A stretch of 64,000 bases of DNA from Lysobacter capsici (lineage in GTDB: Bacteria > Pseudomonadota > Gammaproteobacteria > Xanthomonadales > Xanthomonadaceae): contig NZ_CP094357.1 of the NCBI RefSeq assembly GCF_014779555.2, positions 5,890,001 through 5,954,000 of the forward strand. Reading direction: 5' to 3'. A model generated the notes under the pieces. It saw only the letters and a program-made list of their open reading frames with translations. It was not told where the DNA came from and made no database searches. Below are positions 1-8,909 of this stretch, in pieces (positions within the stretch are counted from its first letter, which is position 1; the number at the start of each line of letters is the position of its first letter). The translations under genes were made by a program, and so were the position numbers.

Positions 1-470
1 CTACAGTCGCTGCGATGCGAGCACGCAAGACCATGCGGCAAAATTCCGACGCAAACCCGACTGTAGGAGCTGCGTAAGCTGCGACCGCGAACCAACCCCT
101 CGCGGCGAACCTGCCAGAACGCGGTCGCGACTCGCGTCGCTCCTACAGTCGCTGCGATGCGACCGCGTAAATCCATGCGGCAAAATTCCGACGCACACCC
201 GACTGTAGGAGCTGCGCAAGCTGCGGCCGCGAACCAACCCCGCGCGGCGAACCTGCCAGAACGCGGTCGCGACTCGCGTCGCTCCTACAGTCGCTGCGAT
301 GCGACCACGCAAGACCATGCGGCAAAATTCCGACGCACATCCGACTGTAGGAGCTGCGCAAGCTGCGACCGCGAATCCATCCGTCGCGGCGAACGTGTCA
401 GAACGCGGTCGCGACTTACGTCGCTCCTACAGCCGCTCCCACAGTCGCTGTAACGCAACCATGCGAAGCC
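1..470. repeat. 142-bp tandem repeat array, about 3.2 copies
   Basis: The motif CTACAGTCGCTGCGATGCGA starts at 1, 143 and 285, and a degenerate fourth start lies at 427, giving an exact 142-bp period. Each unit carries a GTAGGAGCTGCG arm and an inverse CGCGTCGCTCCTACAG arm, the xanthomonad 'GTAGGAGC' intergenic motif in both orientations, so each unit can fold. The array begins at or before the left edge, so the total copy number is unknown. Open frames across it are repeat artefacts. No gene is seen before 538. Confidence 0.85.
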
Positions 471-537
471 ACGCAGCAAATAATCGGTGCGGCGACGTAC
501 GGACCATGAGACCCGTGTCCGAACGCCACCAATCCCA

Positions 538-2271
538 TCAATCGACCACGGCCACATCCTTGCGCGCAGCCCCGACCTGGATCGTCCAGCTGCGCGAATG
601 CACCAGCAGACCGCCGGCCATCGCCGGTTTCACGAACGCGGTCTGATCGGTCGCGCGCAGTTCCAGCGTGCGCGTCGCGGGCGTGGCGGCATCCTGGCGG
701 AAGTCGTAACTCGCCGCGGTCGCGCCGGAGATCGCCACGCCGTCGAGGTACCACTGCAAGGCCACCGTGCCGATGCTCGGCCGCAGCACCGTCGCGGCGA
801 AGCGCTTGGTGCTGCCGCGCGCGTAAGCGACCGCCGCCGCGGGCGACGGCGATTCGGTGCCCGGTTCGATCAGATCGATGCCGGCCGCGGGCGAACCGAA
901 GCCGCCGCGGTACAGCATGCGCACGTACTCCTGCCGGCATACCGGGCAGAAGCTGGTCCCCAGCGCGCGCATCAGGCAGCTGTTGTCGACAGGCCGGTAC
1001 ATGCCGGTGCTCTTGTAGCGCGCGCCTTCGAACAGACCGGTGCCGGCGGTGCCGTCCGGGGTCGGGATCGGCAGCCCGGCGGTGAACCAGCTGCGCCACT
1101 TCACCAGGCTGGCGTTGCTCTGGTTGGTGACGTTGGCCTCGCACAGCGCGCTGCCGCTGATGTCGCTGCAGACCGGGTAGCCGGGGTACGCGCTTTCGTA
1201 TTCGTCGGCCAGGCCGTGGAAGCTGTGGCCGAATTCGTGGATCGCGATCAAGGCCGCGCTGCTGTGCGCCGAGATCACCGCGAACGACCCGCCGGCGCCG
1301 CCGTAGACCGGGTCGTTGACCGTCACCAGGATCTTGTCCCAGTCCGGAAACCCGGCCGCGGCCGCCATCACCTTGGACGAACGCGCGGTCAGCAGGCGAT
1401 GGATCTGGCTGGTGCAGAAGGTCGCATCCAGCGCGGTAGTCACGAACTGGCCGGCGCGCGGATCGGTGCGCGCGGCGGTGTCGGCGCAGCAACTGGTACC
1501 GGTGCAGCCGGCCTGATACGGCGGATGGTCGGCGCCGGACTGCGACGAGGCGACGAAGCCGGGCTGCCAGTTCACGAAGCTTTGATAGTCCTTGTACGGA
1601 CTGACGTTGAACATCGCCGTCTTCAGCGCCGCGACGTTGCTGTTGAACGTGGCCTGCTCGGCGCTGGTGTAGCCGTCGCCGAGCACCAGGATGTCGAGCC
1701 GGTTGGCCGAGTTCGCGGCCTTGACCACCGCGGACTGCGAATCGACCTTGGCATCGGCCGACCACGGCGTGCTTGCGCGCGCGGTCGTCGCGAGCGGCAG
1801 TTGCGAGGAGCGGATCGCCAACTCACGCAGATCGATGCGCTGCGCGGACTTCGCCGCGCCGTTGCCGATCAGTTCGATTTCATCGGCTTCGTCCAGCGGC
1901 ACGCGCACCACGAAGGCCCGATGCGGATCGGGCACCATCGGATGCGCGTCGATCGCGCCGTCGCCGTGTTCGGGATCATGGGCGAATTCGGCGCGGATGA
2001 AATTCGGCACCTGGGTTTCGTACAGCGCCGCGCTCTTGGCGCCGTTGCGCGAGGCGCGATAGGCGATGCGCTGCACGCCGCGTTCGGCCTGACGCGCGCC
2101 CTGGCGGTCGCGCCGCGGGTCCGACAACCGCACCTGGGCGTAGAACACCGGTTCGGCGCGGCCTTGCGCATCCATCTCGAACACGACGTAGTGAGCGGGC
2201 ACGGCGGCGTAGGCGCACGAGCTGGCCAACAACCACACGGCGGCGGTGCGCAACAAGGTGGAAGGTTTCAT
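538..2271 (-). CDS. secreted M64 family zinc metallopeptidase (IgA peptidase M64-like)
   Basis: A 577-aa exported protease. An N-terminal signal peptide (Met-Lys, hydrophobic core, cleavage near Ala22-Ala23) is followed by an M64 N-terminal domain and then the peptidase domain beginning near residue 190 (LDILVLGDGYT). The zinc motif HEFGHSFHGLADEY lies at about 345-358 and supplies two histidine ligands and the catalytic Glu. Several cysteines around 256-262 could form disulphides outside the cytoplasm. The ATG at 2271 was chosen because it begins the signal peptide and has GAGGGA upstream; a longer frame would only add low-complexity residues. Members of this family are secreted or surface proteases; the substrate cannot be told. 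It is monocistronic, with a long upstream gap. Confidence 0.93.
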   Translation of the reverse strand: MKPSTLLRTAAVWLLASSCAYAAVPAHYVVFEMDAQGRAEPVFYAQVRLSDPRRDRQGARQAERGVQRIAYRASRNGAKSAALYETQVPNFIRAEFAHDPEHGDGAIDAHPMVPDPHRAFVVRVPLDEADEIELIGNGAAKSAQRIDLRELAIRSSQLPLATTARASTPWSADAKVDSQSAVVKAANSANRLDILVLGDGYTSAEQATFNSNVAALKTAMFNVSPYKDYQSFVNWQPGFVASSQSGADHPPYQAGCTGTSCCADTAARTDPRAGQFVTTALDATFCTSQIHRLLTARSSKVMAAAAGFPDWDKILVTVNDPVYGGAGGSFAVISAHSSAALIAIHEFGHSFHGLADEYESAYPGYPVCSDISGSALCEANVTNQSNASLVKWRSWFTAGLPIPTPDGTAGTGLFEGARYKSTGMYRPVDNSCLMRALGTSFCPVCRQEYVRMLYRGGFGSPAAGIDLIEPGTESPSPAAAVAYARGSTKRFAATVLRPSIGTVALQWYLDGVAISGATAASYDFRQDAATPATRTLELRATDQTAFVKPAMAGGLLVHSRSWTIQVGAARKDVAVVD

Positions 2272-2855
2272 GGGCGATCCCTCGACGGCGCGGTGTCGGA
2301 AGACCCGGGCAGATCCGGGCCGGCAGGCCGGACGCCGATGCCACGATCGACGCTCCGATGCTGGCTGCACGCTAGCGCGCGCGGCGCGAACCGATCCACG
2401 CACGGGTCGCACTATTCGAGCCCGCAGTGGATGGCGATCTGTGATGGGCGCTCAGGAATTCGCACAAAACGACATCGGGCGTGTCCAGCGGCGATGCGGG
2501 TGGTGGTTCCGTGGACTTTTCCGCGAACGCGTTCATCGCTGCGATCGGTCGATGGCGCTCGCACCCGTCGACGCCCCGCTGTGGCAAACACCATCGAAAT
2601 GCTTTTCTTCGACAACATGTCGTTGTCGCATGACGCGGGCGATGACGGCCTGGGTTCTGGGCGAGGACCTGGGCTCAGACGCAGCGAACGGCGACAAGCC
2701 GCCATCTACCTACGTTAAAATTCGTTCTGCTGGAAAACCACCCGCATGAATGCTCGACTCGGCTACGGCGCGCATTGCGCCCAGACCAAGGCGAGCCCAT
2801 GCGACGAACCTGTCGTCTCAACCGGATATACGTGATCGTGAAACGCCCCGACTCC
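2272..2855. other. intergenic gap between divergent genes
   Basis: About 580 bases between the start of the M64 peptidase and the likely start of the lipoprotein. It must hold both promoters. No convincing hairpin, repeat or recognisable small gene is visible. Open frames over 2372-2749 are in conflict with each other and show no domain. Confidence 0.5.
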
Positions 2856-3407
2856 ATGCGAGCGATCGAAGCCAGCGGCGCGCGCGGCCGCGTCCATCGC
2901 CTGGCTTGCAAAGTGCTACTGCCGACCCTCATCGGCCTGCTGCTGACCAGCACCGGTTGCCAGCTCATAACCGGCGGCGGCGATGCCACGGCGCTCATCC
3001 CGCCGAACCCGGACCTGAATTTCCGCATCCTGCACACCGAGCCGTGCACCGGCTGCCGCGAATTCCACGAACCGGGCAACCCGATGACGTTCTACGGCCT
3101 GCCACGAGGGGTGATCCGCGCCGAGGATATCGTCGGCCTGCGCCGTTACGAGCAGCACGGCGAAGAGGGGATCGTTCTGCGCTTCGTGCCGGCCGCGGAT
3201 GCGAAGATCCGCAATCTGAGCCAGGACAACATCGGGAAGCAGATGGCGGTGATGATCGGCGACGAGCCGGTGCGGATCAGCACGATCCAGAGCGCGTTCT
3301 CCGGCGCCATGGTGATCACCGGGTACACCCTGCCGCAGCGCGAGGCCCTGTTTCAGCGCATGACCTCGGCGGCGGCCAAGGACGCGAAAAGCGCCGCGGC
3401 GGAATAA
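2856..3407 (+). CDS. lipoprotein with SecD P1-head-like domain
   Basis: A 183-aa protein if started at the ATG at 2856. The N-terminus is a lipoprotein signal: basic region, hydrophobic LLPTLIGLLL, then STGC as a plausible lipobox. The rest resembles the periplasmic P1-head subdomain seen in SecD (IVLRF...NIGKQMAVMIGDE...SAFSGAMVITG), so it is probably an outer-membrane or periplasmic lipoprotein using that fold, not part of SecDF itself. A CTGC pair lies shortly after the mature N-terminus. The start is uncertain: the ATG at 2799 has a better AAGGCGAG ribosome site but would put 54 residues before the lipobox Cys. It is monocistronic. Confidence 0.7.
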   Translation: MRAIEASGARGRVHRLACKVLLPTLIGLLLTSTGCQLITGGGDATALIPPNPDLNFRILHTEPCTGCREFHEPGNPMTFYGLPRGVIRAEDIVGLRRYEQHGEEGIVLRFVPAADAKIRNLSQDNIGKQMAVMIGDEPVRISTIQSAFSGAMVITGYTLPQREALFQRMTSAAAKDAKSAAAE

Positions 3408-3990
3408 ACACAAACCGACCCGCGGACCGTCGGATGACATTCGGCATCCCGGCCGCGCGTCGTCCGCCTCCTGTTACAGCCATCCCCAGCCCCCACCCGG
3501 TGGCGGAATCCTTTCCGCCACGCGCGCCATCCTGGGCGCATCCCCGATTCCGATCGTCCGCCGTCCTTGGCGGTCGTTTCCCTGCGCGTCGCCTCCTGGC
3601 GAGCCTGATCGAATCGGGCGGGGGTTCCTGACTGGCGATCCTTGCCGTGTCGGTACGGATCTCGATCGCAAGCGCCTGTGCCGACGAGGACGCTTGTCAC
3701 TTGCGATGCTTCCCTGATCCGGTGCCCGACCTTGGGCGTCCCTTCCCTTTGCTGTGAACCATTATCGCGTCCGCACGTCGCACCTATTAAGAAACCAGCG
3801 TGCGAAGCGCGATGCCCCGCGTCGCCGCGAGGCGTGGAAGCCAGCCCGACCTCCGTGTCGGGCCTGTCGCCGCGTCATCCCACGCGACGTTTCCACGCCC
3901 ATAGAATCGCCCGCGACGCGGCCCGGGTCAGTCGGGCATCGTCGCGGGCGTGGGTAGGATTTTTCCGTTGTCGCGCGGGTGCTGCAGCAC
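3408..3990. other. intergenic gap between convergent genes
   Basis: About 580 bases between the convergent 3' ends of the lipoprotein and the AtoE-type transporter. No gene, clear terminator or repeat is recognised. Confidence 0.4.
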
Positions 3991-5427
3991 TCAGGGCATG
4001 ACCGGCGGGTGATACGTAAGCGTCAGGCCCAGCAGCCACAGCAGGCCTAACACCAGCGGGATATGCACCAACAACTGGATGAAGGTGAAACCGACGATGT
4101 CGCGCCCCTTCAGCCCGAGCACGCCGAGCAGCGGCAGCATCCAGAACGGGTTGATCAGGTTCGGCAGGGCCTCGGCCGCGTTGTAGACCTGCACCGCCCA
4201 GCCCAGGTGGACTTGCAGGTCGTTCGCGGCCTGCATCACGTACGGCGCCTCGATGATCCACTTGCCGCCGCCGGACGGCACGAAGAAACCGAGCACCGCC
4301 GAGTACACGCCCATCACCAGGGTGAAGGTCTCGGTGCTGGCGATATGCACGAACACGGTCGACAGGTGATGCGCCAGGCTCTGCCCGTCGCCGCCCTTGG
4401 CCGCGGTCAGCAGGCTGGCGATGCCGCCGTACAGCGGGAACTGGATCAGCACGCCCGTGGTGCTCGGCACCGCGCGCGCGACCGCGTTGAGGAAGCTGCG
4501 CGGACGCCAGTGCAGCAGCAGGCCCACGGTCAGGAACACGAAGTTGTAGGTGTTGAGGTTGGCGATCGCGCTGACCGCGGGCTTGGCGGAGAACTCGTAC
4601 ACGAGCCAGCCCAGGCTCAGCGCCGCCAGCAGGATGGTGATCAGGGGGCTGTATTCCAGCCATTCGCCCGGACGCTGGCGCGGCGGCAGGGTGGCGGCGT
4701 GCTTCTCTTCCGAGGCGAAGCGCTCGGCGCCGTCGAAATCGCGCGCGCGCCGCACCGAGCCGCCGCGCGGCGCGGTCACGAAGCACACCACCAGCGACAC
4801 CGCGATCAGCACCGCGGTCAACACGATCGACTGCCACAACAAGATGGTTTCGCTGAAGGGGATCACCCCGGTGATCGCCAGCAGGCCCGGCGGCATGCTG
4901 GCCGGATTGGCCTGCAACTGCGCGGCCGAGGAGCTCAGGCCCATCGCCCACACCGCGCCCAGGCCGAGATACGCCGCCGCGCCGGCGGCGCGATAGTCCA
5001 TGTCCAGATCGTCGCGACGGGCCAGCGCGCGCACCAGCAGGCCGCCGAACACCAGCGAGAAGCCCCAGCTCAGCAGCGAGGTCAACATACTGATCAAGCC
5101 GACGTAGCAGATCGCGCCGCGGCCGCTGCGCGGCACCCGCGCGAGCGCATCGATGACCCGCGCGACCGCCGGCGCGGTGGCGACCACATAGCCGCCGATG
5201 ACCACGAAGGCCATTTGCATGGTGAACGGGATCAGGCTCCAGTAGCCGTCGCCGAACGCGGTCGCGGTCGGGGTCGCGCCGAACGCGAGCGCGGCGAGCG
5301 CGACGATCACCACGCCGAGCGCGGCGAACACGTAGGCGTCGGGAAACCAGCGTTCGGCCCAGGCCGCGCTGCGCAGGGCGAAGCGCGCGAGCGGGCCGTC
5401 GGCGGGGACGGAGGCGGCTGGAGTCAT
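3991..5427 (-). CDS. AtoE/TIGR00366-type short-chain fatty acid transporter
   Basis: A 478-aa polytopic inner-membrane protein with a dozen or so hydrophobic segments. It matches the AtoE short-chain fatty acid permease family in length and in hallmark stretches (RWFPDAYVFA near the N-terminus; MTSLLSWGFSLVFGG; PSGGGKWIIEAPY). The family is associated with uptake of acetoacetate and other short-chain acids; the substrate here is inferred. The start ATG at 5427 gives the usual family N-terminus. It is monocistronic, with an 11-copy GGGAATC array about 100 bp upstream that could alter promoter spacing if it varies. Confidence 0.87.
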   Translation of the reverse strand: MTPAASVPADGPLARFALRSAAWAERWFPDAYVFAALGVVIVALAALAFGATPTATAFGDGYWSLIPFTMQMAFVVIGGYVVATAPAVARVIDALARVPRSGRGAICYVGLISMLTSLLSWGFSLVFGGLLVRALARRDDLDMDYRAAGAAAYLGLGAVWAMGLSSSAAQLQANPASMPPGLLAITGVIPFSETILLWQSIVLTAVLIAVSLVVCFVTAPRGGSVRRARDFDGAERFASEEKHAATLPPRQRPGEWLEYSPLITILLAALSLGWLVYEFSAKPAVSAIANLNTYNFVFLTVGLLLHWRPRSFLNAVARAVPSTTGVLIQFPLYGGIASLLTAAKGGDGQSLAHHLSTVFVHIASTETFTLVMGVYSAVLGFFVPSGGGKWIIEAPYVMQAANDLQVHLGWAVQVYNAAEALPNLINPFWMLPLLGVLGLKGRDIVGFTFIQLLVHIPLVLGLLWLLGLTLTYHPPVMP

Positions 5428-5524
5428 GGCGGCATTCCTTCGACGGGTCGCAACGGGGCCTGGCGATTGTCGAGGCGCGCGGGGCCGGGACCACTTGGAC
5501 TTTAGTCGCAGGGTGCGGGTTGGC

Positions 5525-5601
5525 GGGAATCGGGAATCGGGAATCGGGAATCGGGAATCGGGAATCGGGAATCGGGAATCGGGAATCGGGAATCGGGAAT
5601 C
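5525..5601. repeat. GGGAATC heptamer array, 11 perfect copies
   Basis: Eleven uninterrupted copies of the 7-mer GGGAATC span exactly 77 bp, 97 bp upstream of the AtoE-type gene start on the opposite strand. Seven is not a multiple of three, and any coding use would cycle frames, so the frames through it are artefacts. Perfect copies of this length are prone to slippage. Confidence 0.95.
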
Positions 5602-5716
5602 GAATAGAGCGTGACGCGGTGTGCTGCTTACGCAAGTAACTTACTACGAAAAGTCATCTAATCAGAGAGTCCCCCGAAGCAACGTCACACTCCCGACCGT
5701 GCCGCTCTTACCTAAC

Positions 5717-5878
5717 GTCATTCCCGCGAAGGCGGGAATCCAGTGCCTTTCGTGCGAGAACGCCTGAAGCCACTGGATTCCCGCTTTCGCGGGAATGACG
5801 ATCTGGAGAGATGACGCTGAAGACTCTGGATGTTCGGCTACGCCGAAGTAAAGCAAAGCCCGCCTTCGCGGGAATGAC
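5717..5878. repeat. REP-like inverted repeat (CATTCCCGCG family) plus half copy
   Basis: Arms GTCATTCCCGCGAAGGCGGG (from 5717) and CCCGCTTTCGCGGGAATGAC (to 5799) are inverted around a spacer of about 27 bp, and each arm can itself form a small hairpin. A solo arm recurs at 5859-5878. This is a widespread extragenic palindrome type in proteobacteria. The rest of the interval 5602-5937 holds no recognisable gene. Confidence 0.8.
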
Positions 5879-5937
5879 ACTCTGGCATAACAACGCCGAA
5901 AACCCCGAACGTTCCACACCACCCAATCCAGCCAACC

Positions 5938-6453
5938 CTACGGCCCCTTCGGCACCGCGATCTCCGCCCTCGCCGCGCGCCCCGAACCGATGATCGCCTC
6001 CGCGCGCAACTCGAAACTCGCATCCTTCGAATACAACCCCGGCGTCGCCACCGCCGTCCACGCCGGGTAGTGATCCTTGAAGAACTCGCGATGCACTTTC
6101 AGCACCGGCGCCAGCCGGCGGCGAAACTCCTCGTGATCGCGGGCGACGTGGAAGCTCTGCAACTCCACCACATCGTCAAGACTCGCCCCGGCCGCGCGCA
6201 GATGCGCCTGCAACTGCTGGAACAACCAACGCGCCTTGGCCTCGTCGTCGGCGCCCTCCAACGCGGGAATGCCCGACACGATCACCCGGTCGCCGATCTT
6301 CACCACCGGCGAATAGTGCAGATCGTGGTACGAGCCTTCCCAATCCTTCGGCGCGAAATGCTCGCGCGTCGGCGCGCTCGCCGACTGGGCGGACGCGGCG
6401 CCCGCGCAACACAGCGCGATGGGCAGGACGAACAGACGCAGACAATCGCGCAT
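5938..6453 (-). CDS. exported RidA/YjgF-family protein
   Basis: A 171-aa protein beginning with a signal peptide (MRDCLRLFVLPIALCCAG, cleavage after ASA). The mature part is a Rid domain (VKIGDRVIVSGIPA; DDVVELQSFHV; PAWTAVATPGLY; ELRAEAI). Cytoplasmic RidA proteins hydrolyse reactive enamines and imines; exported Rid paralogues have no settled function, so the role is open. The usual catalytic Arg context near the C-terminus is not plainly preserved. The ATG at 6453 was chosen because it opens the signal peptide; in-frame starts upstream add residues without a signal character. Confidence 0.8.
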   Translation of the reverse strand: MRDCLRLFVLPIALCCAGAASAQSASAPTREHFAPKDWEGSYHDLHYSPVVKIGDRVIVSGIPALEGADDEAKARWLFQQLQAHLRAAGASLDDVVELQSFHVARDHEEFRRRLAPVLKVHREFFKDHYPAWTAVATPGLYSKDASFELRAEAIIGSGRAARAEIAVPKGP

Positions 6454-6563
6454 GGCAGGACTCGGTAACCCAGGAGCCGCCATTGCACGCCGCCCGAGCC
6501 GCGCCGTCATTGCCCGCGATCGCGGTTTCGCCTGCCCCCCACCCTCGCCGCCTACACCCGCCC

Positions 6564-6618
6564 CTGTAGGAGCGGCGTCCTACTGGATTTCCTTAGGTCA
6601 CAAGCCGCGACCGCGCCC
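6564..6618. repeat. interrupted GTAGGAGCGGCG repeat
   Basis: CTGTAGGAGCGGCG (6564-) and CAAGCCGCGACCGCG (6601-) are the two halves of the common xanthomonad intergenic repeat, separated here by a 23-base insert. It lies between the Rid gene and the surface-protein gene. Confidence 0.6.
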
Positions 6619-6701
6619 CATCGACCACGACGCAATCACGCCAAACCCGCGCGCCGGCAAACCCTCGTTCCCGACCGCGACAAACCCACAATCACGAACG
6701 A

Positions 6702-8753
6702 TCAGTAATCCGCAGGATTCGCGCTATACACCACCGGCACCGTAATCGTCGCCGAACCGCCCGACAGCAGATCCACGGTCAAACTCACGGCGTTGCCGCC
6801 GGCCGCGCCACCGGACACCGCCCCGCAAGCCGAACCGACGCTGGCGCTGCAACTCCACGCCCCGGTCAGCGTGACCCCGGCCGGCAACGGATCGTTGACC
6901 TGCGCGCCGACCACCGGGTCGGGACCGGTATTGCGCACGGTCAGCACATAGTTGCGGGTGGAACCCGGCGTGTAAGTGGTCTGGCCGCCGTCGTCCTTGC
7001 TGATCTGCAACGCGATCAACGTCGCGCGGTTGGTGATGGTGCAGGTCAGGTCGTTGCCGGCGTTCGGGGTCAGGCTCCAGTCGACCGGACCGCTGCCGCT
7101 CGGCGCGCCCGGCGTGGGCACGGCGCCGCTGCTGCCGGCGTTGGCGAGGCAGGCGACCGATTTGAGATAACGCGCGAACGGCGTGGCCCCGGCAGTGAGC
7201 GCATCGCGCAAGGTGTAGGCAGTGCCCGCGCCGACCGCGACCGCCGCGGTGCCGGCGCTGTTGCCGCTGCCGGAAGTCGCCGCGCTGCCGAGCACGCTGG
7301 CGCCCTGCAACAGGCTGACCGTGAACTGGTCGGCCGCATCGGCGCGCGCGGCGACCTGCTTGACCAGGGTGAGGCGCGCCGTGGCCAGGGTCAGCAGGTG
7401 ATCTTCGACCTCGCCGTCGTTGGCGGTGCCGATCGGCGTGGCGATCTGCGCCGCGTTGCTGGCGATGCGCAACCGCATATAGCTCAGGCCGGCCTGGACC
7501 CCGGCCGGCACGCTCCAGTTGAGCGCGACCGTGCTGGTGCCGGTGCAGGTCGGGCTGTTGCTGGAGACTTCGCCGGGATCGTTGAAGTCGCCGTCGCGAT
7601 TGAAATCGATCCAGCCGCGCACCGTGCCCGGACCGGTGCAGGCCACCGGCGGCGAGGTGTAGGTCTGACCGGGCAGCGTCGCGATCGTGCCCAAGGGCGC
7701 GGCGAACGCGTCCTCGTCGTCCGGCGTGCCGACCAGGTCGTCGCCGTCGGCATTGGTCGAGAACGGCGTGTTGGCTTCCGAGTCCAAGGCATTGCCCAGG
7801 CGCGTGCTCGGCGGCACCAGACTGGCGAGGGTGAAGCTGCTGGCGTTGATGTCGGTGGTCGTGCCCGCGGTCAGCGTGCCGCCGCTCCAGGTGAACTGCG
7901 ACAGATGCACCGGCTCCCCGTAACTGGCCGGCGCGTCGCCGCGATCGCTGGCGTCGACGATGAACACGCCCAGCGCGACCGCCGAACCGCCGCCGCCGCG
8001 GAACTCGACCGCCGCGCTGGTCGCGTTCTCCATGAAGGCCACGCCCATCGGGCCGCTGGCGCAGTTGGTCGAGGCGCCGAAGCGCAAGGTGCTGGAACCG
8101 GCGTTGTTGGTCAGCGTGGTCGGCGTGCCGGTGGTGCAGCCGGCGGTGCGGAAGCGATCGATGATGCGCCAGGTGGTCGGCTGGCCAGCATTGGTGGTGC
8201 CGATGGTGGCCTGCAGGTACTCGCTGCCCGCCGATTGCTCGGCGTCGGCCACCACCAGCCCGTCGAGCGCGAACGCCGGCGGATTGGTCTGGCCCGGCGC
8301 GCCGATCGTCGCCGAACAGGCGAAGTTGAAGTTCACCGTGGTCGCGTCGACGCGATTGCGCAGGCCGATGTCCATGGTGTTCGAGCCGCCGGTGCCGCCG
8401 ACGTTGTACAGATCGTCCAGGCCGTCGCCGCTCCAGCCGCCGGGCCGGTAGATGCGCAGCGACGGCGCGGCGCCGCCGTTGATGTTGCTGAGCGCGCAGG
8501 TGATCCGCAGCTCCTGCCCGGACACGTTGAACACGTTGGTCACCGAGGTGCCGGCCTGCGGGATATTGGCCGCGTTGTTGCCCCAGTCGAACCACAGGAT
8601 GTTGGGCCGGAACCGCCCCGCCCCGCCGGTCGCGAACTGCGCCTGGGCCGACTGCGGCAACGCGATGGCCAAGCCGGCCAACGCCATCGCGGCGAACAAC
8701 GCTAACGAGCGCGCGCCACGGCGCGGCGTGGGCGATACGACGACTGCTGACAT
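6702..8753 (-). CDS. secreted CshA-like adhesin with C-terminal DUF11 repeat
   Basis: A 683-aa exported protein. The signal peptide runs to about QSAQAQ, then a CshA/CshB fibrillar-adhesin-type domain follows (FRPNILWFDWGNN, typical opening), then a GEVEDHLL motif of the GEVED-type repeat, a second beta-rich segment, and a C-terminal DUF11 domain (YTPGSTRNYVLTVRNTGPDP). Such arrays are beta-sandwich repeats in surface or secreted adhesins. No sorting signal, LPXTG or autotransporter barrel is visible, so how it stays at the surface is unknown. The ATG at 8753 opens the signal peptide; a longer in-frame start at 8858 would bury it. It is monocistronic, convergent with nothing on its 3' side. 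Confidence 0.85.
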   Translation of the reverse strand: MSAVVVSPTPRRGARSLALFAAMALAGLAIALPQSAQAQFATGGAGRFRPNILWFDWGNNAANIPQAGTSVTNVFNVSGQELRITCALSNINGGAAPSLRIYRPGGWSGDGLDDLYNVGGTGGSNTMDIGLRNRVDATTVNFNFACSATIGAPGQTNPPAFALDGLVVADAEQSAGSEYLQATIGTTNAGQPTTWRIIDRFRTAGCTTGTPTTLTNNAGSSTLRFGASTNCASGPMGVAFMENATSAAVEFRGGGGSAVALGVFIVDASDRGDAPASYGEPVHLSQFTWSGGTLTAGTTTDINASSFTLASLVPPSTRLGNALDSEANTPFSTNADGDDLVGTPDDEDAFAAPLGTIATLPGQTYTSPPVACTGPGTVRGWIDFNRDGDFNDPGEVSSNSPTCTGTSTVALNWSVPAGVQAGLSYMRLRIASNAAQIATPIGTANDGEVEDHLLTLATARLTLVKQVAARADAADQFTVSLLQGASVLGSAATSGSGNSAGTAAVAVGAGTAYTLRDALTAGATPFARYLKSVACLANAGSSGAVPTPGAPSGSGPVDWSLTPNAGNDLTCTITNRATLIALQISKDDGGQTTYTPGSTRNYVLTVRNTGPDPVVGAQVNDPLPAGVTLTGAWSCSASVGSACGAVSGGAAGGNAVSLTVDLLSGGSATITVPVVYSANPADY

Positions 8754-8909
8754 CACGTGGTCCCGGGTCTTGGCCAGAATGCGCTGCAGGACGCAGGCCC
8801 TGCGCGAACCGCGACCCGGCACTGCCGCCGGATCGTCGCTGCACCGGAAGTGTGCCAAACCCCTTAGCGAATCTTGCCCACGCCAGATTCACATGGCGCT
8901 TGTTCAGGC

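Noticed and set aside
1-470. CRISPR array from the regular repeats
   Set aside because: The 142-bp units are repeated in full with no unique spacers, and no cas gene is present.
487-2718. 743-aa open frame on the plus strand
   Set aside because: It lies antisense to the M64 peptidase, whose signal peptide and zinc motif are clear. High-GC DNA keeps the opposite strand open, and the translation is Arg/Ala-rich without a domain.
2750-3631. 293-aa plus-strand frame overlapping the lipoprotein
   Set aside because: Proline/arginine-rich shadow; the other frame has the signal peptide and SecD-like domain.
3875-5635. 586-aa frame over the AtoE-type gene and the heptamer array
   Set aside because: Out of frame with the recognisable transporter; its IPDSRFP repeats come from GGGAATC copies.
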